DNA of 35,233 nt from the NCBI GenBank assembly GCA_041741455.1, contig JBGSJZ010000128.1, forward strand, positions 1 through 35,233, read 5' to 3'. The notes under the pieces were generated by a model that was not told the origin of the DNA, ran no database searches, and saw only the letters and a list, made by a program, of their open reading frames with translations. This document shows positions 15,673-23,917 of the stretch, piece by piece; positions within the stretch are counted from its first letter, which is position 1, and every line of letters starts with the position of its first letter. The stretch comes from CALESS01 sp041741455 (GTDB lineage: Bacteria > Chloroflexota > Anaerolineae > Anaerolineales > Anaerolineaceae). A program made the translations under genes and the position numbers.

Positions 15673-18342
15673 TCAAATTAATCCTTGCGACTTTTGAATC
15701 AGTTCTGCGACCAATCCGGTCCAGCCGGTTTGATGGCTGGCCCCCAACCCCGCACCGTTATCGCCGTTGAAGTATTCATAAAATAGGATATGCTCATTCC
15801 AATCAGGGTCCTTCTGAAACTTATCCTGGTTTCCAAAAATTGGTCGTCTGCCATCTTCCTGCTTGAGAAACAGCCGGGTAAGCCGACTGGATAAATCCAG
15901 CGCAATTTCTTTGAGATTCATCCTTCTGCCTGATCCCGTTGGGCATTCCACCAGCAGATCATCTCCGTAGTAACTGTAAAATTTCTCAAGCGCTTCAATG
16001 ATCAGGTAATTGATGGGGAACCAGATAGGTCCTCTCCAGTTCGAATTTCCTCCGAATAACCCGTTTTTGGATTCTGCGGGTTGGTAATTGATCGTGAATA
16101 CTTTTCCATCATAGTCAAATTCATATGGATAGGCTTGATGAAATTTTGAAACTGAACGAATTCCAAAGTCTGATAAAAATTCTTCAGGATCCAGTAAATA
16201 CCTTAAGACACTTACCAGGCGGTCTCGGGTCAGAATGGAAACAATATGTCTTTGCCCGGCCCCTTCCACATCGATGCTGGCCATATTCCCACTCAGATCA
16301 GGTCTTTGTTCTGTAAACCAATGCATTCGTCTTGAAAAAACCGGCATTCCTTCGAGAACCTCGGGTTCTAACGTTTCCACGGCTAACAAGGGCATCAATC
16401 CAACGAGTGAACGAACTTTTAGTGGAAGAATTGTTCCATCTGGTAAATGCAAGGCATCATAAAAGAAACCGTCTTCGCCATTCCACAAGCAATGCCCTCG
16501 CCCACCGCAATTCGCCATGGCATGTGCGATCCCTAAAAAGTGTTCATAGAATTTGGAGGCCAGATCTTGATAGATTGGATTTTCTTTGGCTAATTCCAAA
16601 GCAATTTTAAGCATTCCAAGACTATAAAAGGCCATCCAGGCTGTTCCATCCGATTGATCGATGTGACCACCGGTGGGGAGAGCTGTGCTGCGATCAAAAA
16701 CACTGATATTATCCAGACCTAGAAAGCCGCCCTGAAATATATTGTTGCCGTCCGCATCTTTGCGGTTTGTCCACCAGGTGAAATTCAACAGTAATTTGTG
16801 AAAAACCCCTTCAAGAAAACCTCGATCTGGTTTTCCGTTTTGTTGCGCTTCGTTTTGATAAACTCTCCAGCTTGCCCAGGCATGCACAGGTGGATTTACG
16901 TCGCCGAAAGCCCATTCATAAGATGGCAATTGCCCGTTGGGGTGCATATACCATTCACGAGTCATCAGGATCAATTGACGTTTTGCGAACTCTGGATCAA
17001 CCAGCGCTAATGGGATGGTGTGAAACGCCAGGTCCCATGCGGCATACCAGGGATATTCCCATTTATCCGGCATCGAAATGATGTCGAAGTTGGTAAGGTG
17101 AGACCACTCGCGATTTCGCCCGATGATTCGAGTAGCCGGAGGCGGAGGAGCCCCGGGATCTCCTTGCAGCCATTGCTCTACATCGTAATAATATAGCTGC
17201 TTATTCCATAAAAGCCCGGAGATTGCCTGGCGATAAATGCGAGACTTGTCTTCGGTCAGGCTCTTTGGTTGAATCGTTTGATAAAATTCATTGGCCTCAG
17301 AAATCCGTTGTGCAAAAATTTCATTAAACTCACGGAACGGATCCGGGTATTGTAGACTGGAAAGGCGTAACCGGATGGATACTGAACTGCCATTCGCTAC
17401 AGCAAGGGGGAAGTAACCAGCCATTTTCGTGCCAGTTTTGGCCGGATTGATAGCTTCGGTTTCATTTTCGATGATGTAGCGGTGGAATGAATCCTTTTTA
17501 TATGGATTTTCATTTTCTATCCCAAACAAGCGTAGATTATTGGTTTCGTTTTCAGTAAAAAGAATATCATCAGCACCTTCTATATGAAGATAGGTGTCGC
17601 CTTGTGTAGGATGATTCGCTTTGACAACACTGAGGTGTTCACCATTTTCGATAAGTTGCAGTTGGGGCTTGCCAGGCGCGTCGCCCATGGGGCCGGCTTC
17701 ATACCCCCAACTCCAGGTATTGCGAAACCATAAAGTAGGCAGGAGGTGCAATCTTGCTGGATCTGGCCCTCTATTGAAAGCTGTAATTCGGATCAAGATA
17801 TCATTTTCATCGGCTTTGGCGTACTCGATATAAATATCAAAATATTTGTTCTCGTCAAAAATACCAGTATCCAATAGCTCGAACTCGGGTTCTTCACGCC
17901 CGCGCTGCTGATTATTGGCAACCAAATCTGTGTACGGGAATTGCAGCTGGGGGTATTTATACAAATACTTCATGTAGCTGTGCGTCGGGGTGTTGTCAAG
18001 GTAATAATAGTATTCCTTTACATCCTCGCCATGATTTCCTTCAGAACCGGAAAGGCCAAACAAACGTTCCTTCAATATGGGATCCTCACCATTCCAGAGA
18101 GTCACCGCAAAGCATAAGAACTGATTGCGGTCACTGATCCCTGCCAGCCCATCCTCATTCCAACGGTATGCGCGGCTCCGGGCATGGTCATGTGGAAAAT
18201 AATCCCACGACGTGCCATTCTGGCTGTAATCTTCGCGAACTGTTCCCCAGGCACGCTCACTCAGATAAGGTCCCCAATTCTTCCAATTGTTAATGCGTTT
18301 GCGGTATTCATCAAGGCGGTTGTGTTCTACTGATTTTGGCAC
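15673..18342 (-). CDS. GH63-like glucosidase
   Basis: Large (alpha/alpha)6-barrel glycoside hydrolase, 889 aa, resembling bacterial GH63 'glucosidase' proteins related to mannosyl-oligosaccharide glucosidase. Recognised blocks: N-terminal WKNWGPYLSERAWGTVREDY and WDYFPHDHARSRAYRW, mid-region KWEYPWYAAWDLAFHTIPLA (around residue 440) and ANCGGRGHCLWN, and a C-terminal RGPIWFPINYLIIEAL plus HQTGWTGLVAELI. There is no signal peptide, so it acts in the cytoplasm, probably on alpha-glucosides. The start is GTG 18342 with AAGGT six bases upstream. The N-terminus aligns with the family start, so the length is natural. A hairpin lies in the gap upstream. Confidence 0.87.
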   Translation of the reverse strand: MPKSVEHNRLDEYRKRINNWKNWGPYLSERAWGTVREDYSQNGTSWDYFPHDHARSRAYRWNEDGLAGISDRNQFLCFAVTLWNGEDPILKERLFGLSGSEGNHGEDVKEYYYYLDNTPTHSYMKYLYKYPQLQFPYTDLVANNQQRGREEPEFELLDTGIFDENKYFDIYIEYAKADENDILIRITAFNRGPDPARLHLLPTLWFRNTWSWGYEAGPMGDAPGKPQLQLIENGEHLSVVKANHPTQGDTYLHIEGADDILFTENETNNLRLFGIENENPYKKDSFHRYIIENETEAINPAKTGTKMAGYFPLAVANGSSVSIRLRLSSLQYPDPFREFNEIFAQRISEANEFYQTIQPKSLTEDKSRIYRQAISGLLWNKQLYYYDVEQWLQGDPGAPPPPATRIIGRNREWSHLTNFDIISMPDKWEYPWYAAWDLAFHTIPLALVDPEFAKRQLILMTREWYMHPNGQLPSYEWAFGDVNPPVHAWASWRVYQNEAQQNGKPDRGFLEGVFHKLLLNFTWWTNRKDADGNNIFQGGFLGLDNISVFDRSTALPTGGHIDQSDGTAWMAFYSLGMLKIALELAKENPIYQDLASKFYEHFLGIAHAMANCGGRGHCLWNGEDGFFYDALHLPDGTILPLKVRSLVGLMPLLAVETLEPEVLEGMPVFSRRMHWFTEQRPDLSGNMASIDVEGAGQRHIVSILTRDRLVSVLRYLLDPEEFLSDFGIRSVSKFHQAYPYEFDYDGKVFTINYQPAESKNGLFGGNSNWRGPIWFPINYLIIEALEKFYSYYGDDLLVECPTGSGRRMNLKEIALDLSSRLTRLFLKQEDGRRPIFGNQDKFQKDPDWNEHILFYEYFNGDNGAGLGASHQTGWTGLVAELIQKSQGLI

Positions 18343-18377
18343 TGGTTACCTTCTCTATCTTATTTTGCCTGAGATAT

Positions 18378-18433
18378 AAGGGAATACCAGGCAAGTTCTA
18401 GGAAAATCATTGCGGTTTGCCTGGTATTCCTTT
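18378..18433. terminator. Strong hairpin between CBM48 gene and GH63 gene
   Basis: GGAATACCAGGCAA (18381-18394) pairs perfectly with TTGCCTGGTATTCC (18417-18430), and three more outer pairs include one G.T. The loop is 22 nt. No strong U-tract follows on the minus strand, so it may attenuate, protect the RNA end, or be a dispersed repeat, not only terminate. Confidence 0.5.
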
Positions 18434-18493
18434 CGAAGAATCCCAAACTCGATGCTTTGAACCTTCTTCCGGAAAGGCTGACAAGTTATTAGG

Positions 18494-18802
18494 TCATGGG
18501 GTCGATTCGAGATTCAGAACCGAATTTTCTGATCCGTAGGAGTTAGGTATGAAGGCGTCGGCTTCATCATCGTTTTCCCAACGGGAGTTATCTGTAAGGT
18601 AGCGAAATTGATATTGGCGACCGATATCCAGCGTGAGGGTAACTTTAAAACTGCCATCTTTTTGTTTTTTCATTGGATGTTGGGCTGCATCCCATTCATT
18701 GAAATCGCCACACAAACAAGCAGTTTCCGCATTGACATCTGCCGGCAAGACGAATGTTACTTTGCAGGTATTCCCTGATTTTTGGATTGCCTTTTTAAGC
18801 AT
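18494..18802 (-). CDS. Stand-alone CBM48/isoamylase N-terminal-like protein
   Basis: Small protein of 102 aa made of a single E-set/CBM48 beta-sandwich. Residues 14-40 (CKVTFVLPADVNAETACLCG) and the core GDFNEWDAAQHPMKKQKDG followed by FKVTLTLDIGRQYQFRYL are the classical glycogen-binding pattern, with conserved Trp in NEW and RWEND. The family is normally a domain of branching/debranching enzymes or AMPK beta, but short free-standing versions occur. ATG 18802 has GAAAGGA upstream. Its place at the head of the glycogen/glucoside block suggests it binds or senses alpha-glucan in the cytoplasm. Confidence 0.82.
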   Translation of the reverse strand: MLKKAIQKSGNTCKVTFVLPADVNAETACLCGDFNEWDAAQHPMKKQKDGSFKVTLTLDIGRQYQFRYLTDNSRWENDDEADAFIPNSYGSENSVLNLESTP

Positions 18803-18916
18803 CTCGATTTCCTTTCGTAATAAGATAATGGTTGGTTGTGGTTAATTGACGATTCCAACTTTACGTCCCTTACGTGATAATGGGGGAATCCAATAGTTTC
18901 CTCTAGATAATTCTTT

Positions 18917-18958
18917 TCGTAAGAAGAGGAGAGAATATAGCGTCTATATCGTAAGAAG
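18917..18958. promoter_or_regulatory. Direct repeats TCGTAAGAAG upstream of thioredoxin
   Basis: TCGTAAGAAG occurs at 18917-18926 and again at 18949-18958, 32 bp apart (about three helical turns). They lie in the divergent gap between the CBM48 gene and trxA. The core CGTAAGAA also appears in the kelch/halogenase divergent gap at 21487-21494, and inverted at 21433-21440. A shared regulator site is possible but unproven. Confidence 0.35.
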
Positions 18959-18990
18959 TGATTGTGAATGAACAAGAAGGGAATAGAACG

Positions 18991-19335
18991 ATGGAAAATA
19001 CAATTCATGTATCTGATGCCGAATTCCAAAAGATGGTTTTGTCATCTTCAACCCCGGTGGTTGTAGATTTCTGGGCGCCATGGTGTGGACCATGCAAAGC
19101 GATTGCTCCAGTCTTGGAAAAATTAGCCCAGGCTTATGCAGGAAAATTGATCATTGTAAAGGTCAATACAGACGAGAATCCTGAGTGGGCAATGAAATAT
19201 GGCGTACAGGGCATCCCCACATTATTGTTTGTTGACAATGGAGCTGTTATTGACCGGTTGGTCGGGGCAAGCCCGGCTCAGGTGATCCAGGGAAAGATTA
19301 AAAATCTCATTGATGAACACGAAAACGGGATGTAA
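18991..19335 (+). CDS. trxA: Thioredoxin
   Basis: Cytoplasmic thioredoxin of 114 aa with the canonical redox site FWAPWCGPCKAIAP near residue 30 and the cis-Pro loop GIPTLL near 75. ATG 18991 is used because AAGGG lies upstream; the open frame extends a further 11 codons without family support. It is a single gene, divergent from the carbohydrate block, and followed by a hairpin about 90 nt after its stop. General disulfide reduction is expected. Confidence 0.95.
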   Translation: MENTIHVSDAEFQKMVLSSSTPVVVDFWAPWCGPCKAIAPVLEKLAQAYAGKLIIVKVNTDENPEWAMKYGVQGIPTLLFVDNGAVIDRLVGASPAQVIQGKIKNLIDEHENGM

Positions 19336-19423
19336 CATTTAGACTCCCTTTTCACACGAAAATGAATTAATTCTCTGGTTATGTGCTAACCAGCTTATCG
19401 GTAAAGTATGTTGAGCGTGATGT

Positions 19424-19452
19424 ATACGGCCTGGAGTTTTTCCGGGCCGTAT
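19424..19452 (+). terminator. Terminator-like hairpin after trxA
   Basis: ATACGGCCTGG (19424-19434) pairs with CCGGGCCGTAT (19442-19452) with one G.T pair and a 7-nt loop AGTTTTT. It ends the thioredoxin transcript region. The following TGATTAG is a poor U-tract. Confidence 0.55.
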
Positions 19453-20044
19453 TGATTAGCTAAGGTAGGAACACCTTATAAAAGATCCAGAGTAAATGTG
19501 CTATCAACCAATCATTGGTAGGTTCGTGCAAAATTTCCTTTCAAGTAGAATTTATCTGCAGGCGAACTGCCTACGATTTGTTCATTGAGTTCTTCGCTGA
19601 CGAAGACCTATATAGATTCGACTGCTTTTGAGATGCTTGTCGAGGACGAAATTCAGCAGTCTTGCCCCCAGCCGACGGTGGATGGTGGCATTATCTTGAA
19701 ATGGAAATTTCTATAAGCAATCCGACCATCTGAGCAAGCCGATCGGACAGTATGCAAGGCCAGTCTGAGCTTGGCGCAGTTCTTCTCGGTCTGGGCGCAG
19801 TGCAGTGTTTGCTCCGCAAGCGCAAACTGTTAGGCGGTTTATTGGCAGCTGGTGGTGCTGTCGGAATTGGTTCGGACATTGAGGGGTTGAAATAAGACGA
19901 TTAAGCATGAGGGAACAACCGTCTTAAAAAGAAGAACACCCTCAAAGTTTTTTCGAAAGCTATTAGGCGCGGGTTACATTTTTTATAGGAACGTTTATGC
20001 ATTAAATAGGTTTCTGCAAGGTTATGAATTTTCAAAAGTACTTC
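19453..20044. other. Poorly coding intergenic stretch
   Basis: About 0.6 kb with no convincing gene family. It contains short hairpins (for example TCTTCG/CGAAGA around 19593) and one micro-ORF listed separately. Interrupted reading frames in the 19580-19700 part suggest a decayed gene, but I could not identify it. Confidence 0.4.
19752..19895 (+). CDS. Possible 47-aa membrane micro-protein
   Basis: ATG 19752 to TAA 19893-19895 encodes MQGQSELGAVLLGLGAVQCL, then a basic LRKRK turn, then LLGGLLAAGGAVGIGSDIEG. The Gly/Ala/Leu-rich segments on each side of a basic turn resemble a small two-segment membrane protein more than random sequence. There is no clear ribosome site and no recognised family. 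It could also be the tail of a decayed gene, because the same frame has a stop just upstream. Confidence 0.3.
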   Translation: MQGQSELGAVLLGLGAVQCLLRKRKLLGGLLAAGGAVGIGSDIEGLK

Positions 20045-20074
20045 GGCCTGCCCGGATTCTAGACCGGGCAGGCC
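20045..20074 (-). terminator. Perfect 11-bp stem downstream of kelch gene
   Basis: GGCCTGCCCGG (20045-20055) pairs fully with CCGGGCAGGCC (20064-20074) across an 8-nt loop. It lies 27 nt beyond the stop of the minus-strand kelch gene. The stem is very GC-rich, so it is a good terminator candidate although the U-tract is displaced. Confidence 0.6.
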
Positions 20075-20101
20075 AAATGTCCAACGATGTTTTGCCTGAT
20101 G

Positions 20102-21364
20102 TTACGGGGTGTACACTTCCGCGCTCGAAAGCGTGGTTGCGGAGCCCACCGCTGTCCCGCCGGCAATCAGGACTTTCCCATTGCTCAACAGCACCGCCGT
20201 GTGGCCAAAGCGGGAGGTGTTCAGGATGCCAGTGGCTGTCCAGGTGTTGGTGCTGGGATCGAACAGCACCGCCGCGTTCCCACCTTCCACCAGGACACGC
20301 CCATTCTGCAAGAGGGTCGCGGGTCGGGTTCCGCCCAGTGCGATTAGGCTGCCAGCATTGGACCAGAGACCTGTGGATGGGTCATAGATTTCAGCACTGG
20401 TGACTACAGCACCGCTGGAATTGCTTCCGCCAACGACCAACACCCGCCCGTCTCCCAGCAAAGTCGCACTATGTCCGTTGCGTGCAGTCGCCAGGGAGCC
20501 AGTCGCAGTCCAAATCCCTGTAGCTGGATCATAGATCTCGGCGGTCGTCAGGGCAGCCAGCGTAAAGCCGTCAGAGCCTCCAGCCACCAAAATGCGACCA
20601 TCTTTCAAAAGCGTAGCGGTATGGTTATAGCGTACGGTCGACATGGTACCGGTGGTGCTCCAGGTGCCTGAGGCCGGGTTGTAAATCTCGGTTATGTCTG
20701 AGTATGGACCACATGGAGAATACCAGCAAATGCCAGGATCACCGCCGGCCAGCAAGACTCGCCCATCAGGCAATAAGGTGGCTGTGGCGCCACCGAAGCG
20801 AATAATCGTACGTGTACCTGTCTGGGACCAGGCATTTGTCGCTGGAGAATACAAATAACTTGAGGTGGTCCCCCCACTGCCCGCAGCGATCAGTACGCGC
20901 CCATCCTGAAGCCTGGTTGCCGTATGGCTCCAAAAGGAGGCTGGCGTCGAGCCAGAGGTCCAGGCACCCGTGGCCGGGTTATAAACCTCATAACTAAAGG
21001 TGGTGCTACCACCGCTGGTCGCGCCGCCCACAACCAATACCCGTCCATCCTGCAGCAGGGTCATGGAATGGCTGAAACGCGAGGTGGCCATACTTCCAGT
21101 GAAGGCCCACGTGCCGGAAACTGAGGGAACGGGCGTAGGTGTTGGTGCCACAGGGGTCGCGGTAGGAGCGAGAGTCCGAGTGGGTGTTGGTGTGGGGGTT
21201 TTACGTTTAGGACTTGCCGCAGATACAGATTGAGCAGGTGGCAAGGCAACATAACTTACCACAACCAGTATTGCAAGGATGGCAATCAAGAATTGGATAT
21301 TTCTGACCATGGTTGTCACGAAGTTGGTCTTCTTGGGGTGGATATCAGGTTTTCTGAGAGTCAT
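20102..21364 (-). CDS. Secreted seven-bladed kelch-repeat protein
   Basis: Exported protein of 420 aa. The start ATG 21364 has AAGGAG seven bases upstream. A long basic N-region (about 20 residues) precedes a hydrophobic segment (FLIAILAILVVVSYVAL) and an Ala-rich cleavage area, so it is a signal peptide or anchor. A Thr/Pro/Ala-rich linker follows at about 55-80. Then come seven kelch units of about 45-55 residues, each with a W..TG, an R..H.ATLL and an DGRVLV.GG element and ending E.Y.PAT. Seven units make a closed beta-propeller. A ligand cannot be named; such proteins bind glycans or partner proteins outside the cell. It is divergent from the halogenase-like operon. Confidence 0.85.
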   Translation of the reverse strand: MTLRKPDIHPKKTNFVTTMVRNIQFLIAILAILVVVSYVALPPAQSVSAASPKRKTPTPTPTRTLAPTATPVAPTPTPVPSVSGTWAFTGSMATSRFSHSMTLLQDGRVLVVGGATSGGSTTFSYEVYNPATGAWTSGSTPASFWSHTATRLQDGRVLIAAGSGGTTSSYLYSPATNAWSQTGTRTIIRFGGATATLLPDGRVLLAGGDPGICWYSPCGPYSDITEIYNPASGTWSTTGTMSTVRYNHTATLLKDGRILVAGGSDGFTLAALTTAEIYDPATGIWTATGSLATARNGHSATLLGDGRVLVVGGSNSSGAVVTSAEIYDPSTGLWSNAGSLIALGGTRPATLLQNGRVLVEGGNAAVLFDPSTNTWTATGILNTSRFGHTAVLLSNGKVLIAGGTAVGSATTLSSAEVYTP

Positions 21365-21555
21365 TACTTTCTCCTTGTACGATTTTTCGAAGTATGGGCC
21401 CAACGATCCTTTGGACGATTATCTCCACGTGGTTCTTACGTTATTGATCTGTCTTCCTGATAAGAGAAAATGGTTTTGCCCGATAGCGTAAGAATCGTGG
21501 CAAGGTCCGCTTCTAAAAGGTGGTTAAAACATATATAAAGGGAATAGATATCCTT

Positions 21556-23277
21556 ATGGAACAAATCGATCAAAAATATGATGTGGCGATTATTGGATCC
21601 GGCATAGGTGGCTCAACTCTTGCCAGCGTTTTGGCCCGGCAGGGTTTGTCCGTCATCGTCTTTGAGGGTGGTGCTCATCCGCGCTTCACGATCGGTGAGT
21701 CAATGATTCTGGAAACTTCAGAAGCCATGCGCGCCCTGGCAGAATTCTACGATGTGCCGGAATTGGCATATTACAGCTCCGAAAATTTCTACAGCTACAT
21801 TGGCACGTCACACGGTGTGAAACGTCATTTCAGCTTTGTCCATCACGCCCCCGGTGAACATGCCTCAGCGCAAAAAAGTCTGCAAGCAGTCATACCCAAG
21901 ATGCCTTATGGACATGAGATTCATATCCTGCGTCAAGATTCGGATTACTTCCTGACCTCATTAGCCATTTCCTATGGCGTGAAAGTGCTGCAAAACACTT
22001 TTATTCAGGATATTAAGGTTTATCCTGATTGTGTTGAGGTAATTACAAGCAAAGGGAAAACCTACACAGCCGAGTACATCATCGACGCTGGTGGGATGAA
22101 GTCCCTGCTGGCTAATAAATTTAACTGGCGGCACAGAGATTGTTTATCTTACTCGCGCACGATTTTTACCCACATGGTGGATGTGCCCTGCTTCAACAAT
22201 GTCAGCCTGACAAAGGACCAGTTTGGACATCCCTATCGCCTTTCGGAAGGGACACTCCATCATATCTTCAAAGGAGGCTGGTTGTGGATTATCCCATTCA
22301 ACAACCATTCCTCTTCTACAAATCCGTTATGTAGTGTTGGCTTGCAGCTGGATCCACGGATCTATCCCCAACGGGATGATCTGACCCCCGAACAAGAATT
22401 CATGGAGTTCATCCAGCAATTTCCGGATATAGCCGCCCAGCTCAAAGACGCGCATGCCGTGCGGGATTGGATGCGCATTGATCGCTTGCAATATTCGGCC
22501 CATCATATTGTCGCGGACCGTTTCGCATTACTTGCGCATGCAGCCGGTTTCATTGATCCGTTGTATTCCAAGGGGCTTTACCTCACCCATGCTAGCATCT
22601 TCCTGATGGCGGATTTGCTCCTCAAAGCTAAGCAAACCGGCGATTATTCGGCTGCTGCATTTGCCCCTCTGGAAGAAATGACCCTGAATTACATTAATAT
22701 GCACGACCGGCTGGTGGCAAGCTCTTTCAAATCCTGGCACAACTTCAAATTATGGAACGTTTATGAGGTGCTCTGGTTATTAGGTGCATACCTCGAATAC
22801 CTTCGTTTGATTATCAACCGCTACCGGGCGAACGGCGACCGTAACAAATATATAGAATTGATGAAACCTCATCGCCTGGCAGGCGGTGGATTTGACCTTT
22901 TCTTTGATATCCAGGAGAAAATAGACGCCCTGATGGATGCGGTGAATCCGGAGGACGAGGCCGATGTAGATCGTGCAGTCGCCGAAATCAAAGCTCAATT
23001 TGCCCGCTTCCCCTGGATGTCTTCGGCTTTCAAGGATTTGCTCAACGGCAAGAACCACTTACCTGACAATAAAATACGGATGAACCTGCTTAATCGCCAG
23101 GTGGGGTTTATGGGTAGCGGGGCTTACCGCGATCATTTCTTCGGCACTGAGTCGCCAATCAAGCTGCTCGGAAAAGCAATTGGTGACCAACTGAATTATT
23201 CGGTGCCTGCACTCAACCTCAAGCGTAAAACCCGGGCCCGGTTATCCTGGCAGAATAAGGGCGAAAAAAATGTTTGA
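21556..23277 (+). CDS. Flavin-dependent halogenase-like oxidoreductase
   Basis: FAD-dependent monooxygenase-fold protein of 573 aa. The N-terminal FAD site is VAIIGSGIGGSTLASVLARQ, followed by HPRFTIGES, the block typical of FADH2-dependent halogenases. The WxWxIP signature of that family appears as GGWLWIIPF near residue 245. A glycine-rich FAD contact (HAAGFIDPLYSKGLYL) lies near 330. The C-terminal 200 residues are not recognised. ATG 21556 is chosen over GTG 21520, although its ribosome site is weak. It overlaps the CDP-alcohol phosphatidyltransferase start by 8 nt. The substrate is unknown; lipid or polyketide-like acceptors are possible, and geranylgeranyl-reductase-like activity is an alternative. 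Confidence 0.75.
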   Translation: MEQIDQKYDVAIIGSGIGGSTLASVLARQGLSVIVFEGGAHPRFTIGESMILETSEAMRALAEFYDVPELAYYSSENFYSYIGTSHGVKRHFSFVHHAPGEHASAQKSLQAVIPKMPYGHEIHILRQDSDYFLTSLAISYGVKVLQNTFIQDIKVYPDCVEVITSKGKTYTAEYIIDAGGMKSLLANKFNWRHRDCLSYSRTIFTHMVDVPCFNNVSLTKDQFGHPYRLSEGTLHHIFKGGWLWIIPFNNHSSSTNPLCSVGLQLDPRIYPQRDDLTPEQEFMEFIQQFPDIAAQLKDAHAVRDWMRIDRLQYSAHHIVADRFALLAHAAGFIDPLYSKGLYLTHASIFLMADLLLKAKQTGDYSAAAFAPLEEMTLNYINMHDRLVASSFKSWHNFKLWNVYEVLWLLGAYLEYLRLIINRYRANGDRNKYIELMKPHRLAGGGFDLFFDIQEKIDALMDAVNPEDEADVDRAVAEIKAQFARFPWMSSAFKDLLNGKNHLPDNKIRMNLLNRQVGFMGSGAYRDHFFGTESPIKLLGKAIGDQLNYSVPALNLKRKTRARLSWQNKGEKNV

Positions 23278-23905
23278 TGCTTCTTTGCGCAAAACAAAAG
23301 ATCGTATTGGTTTGCCAGTTGCTATTCGACTGAAGGGGATTTCCCCCAACACCATCTCGCTGGCTGCTTTTCTGGTTGGAATTCTGACCACCTGGTTGGC
23401 GTTTCGCGGTCTGTTTGGTTGGGCTCTGGTATTCTGGCTAGTAAGCCGCGTTCTGGATGGATTGGATGGACTCCTGGCGCGAGTCCATCAGAAGCAGAGT
23501 GATTTTGGCGGGTATCTGGATATCCTGATGGATTTCGCGATCTATTCGGCATTGCCGATCGGGATTGTGTTGAGCGCCCCCAGCCCTGACCGTTTCCTGG
23601 CATTGTCATTTATGTTGGCTGCCTTTTACGTCAATGGGGCATCCTGGATGTATCTGGCTGCTATTTTGGAAAAGCGCGGCAGCCAATATGTGGGAGATCC
23701 GGCTGCGCCTCCCACCATGACTACGGTTGTGATGCCATCCGGATTAGTCGGCGCAACCGAAACCATTCTGGCTTACTGCGCATTTTTGATCTGGCCTGAC
23801 CAAACGACACTTTTGTTTTCCCTCTTTGGTGGAATGGTCGTTTTGACAACCTTTCAACGGTTGGTTTGGGCCTGGAATAAGTTTGGCAAGTATGAATGCA
23901 AATAA
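23270..23905 (+). CDS. CDP-alcohol phosphatidyltransferase family protein
   Basis: Integral membrane enzyme of 211 aa with the complete family signature D-x2-DG-x2-AR-x8-G-x3-D-x3-D. It is visible as LDGLDGLLARVHQKQSDFGG and YLDILMD near residues 60-90. Five or six TM helices are expected. Such enzymes transfer a phosphatidyl (or inositol-phosphate-type) group from CDP-diacylglycerol to an alcohol. The ATG overlaps the upstream halogenase-like gene by 8 nt, so the two are translationally coupled. A lipid-head-group step followed or preceded by an oxidation/halogenation step is the simplest reading of this pairing, but it is inference. Confidence 0.88.
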   Translation: MFDASLRKTKDRIGLPVAIRLKGISPNTISLAAFLVGILTTWLAFRGLFGWALVFWLVSRVLDGLDGLLARVHQKQSDFGGYLDILMDFAIYSALPIGIVLSAPSPDRFLALSFMLAAFYVNGASWMYLAAILEKRGSQYVGDPAAPPTMTTVVMPSGLVGATETILAYCAFLIWPDQTTLLFSLFGGMVVLTTFQRLVWAWNKFGKYECK

Positions 23906-23917
23906 TAGAGGAACCCG

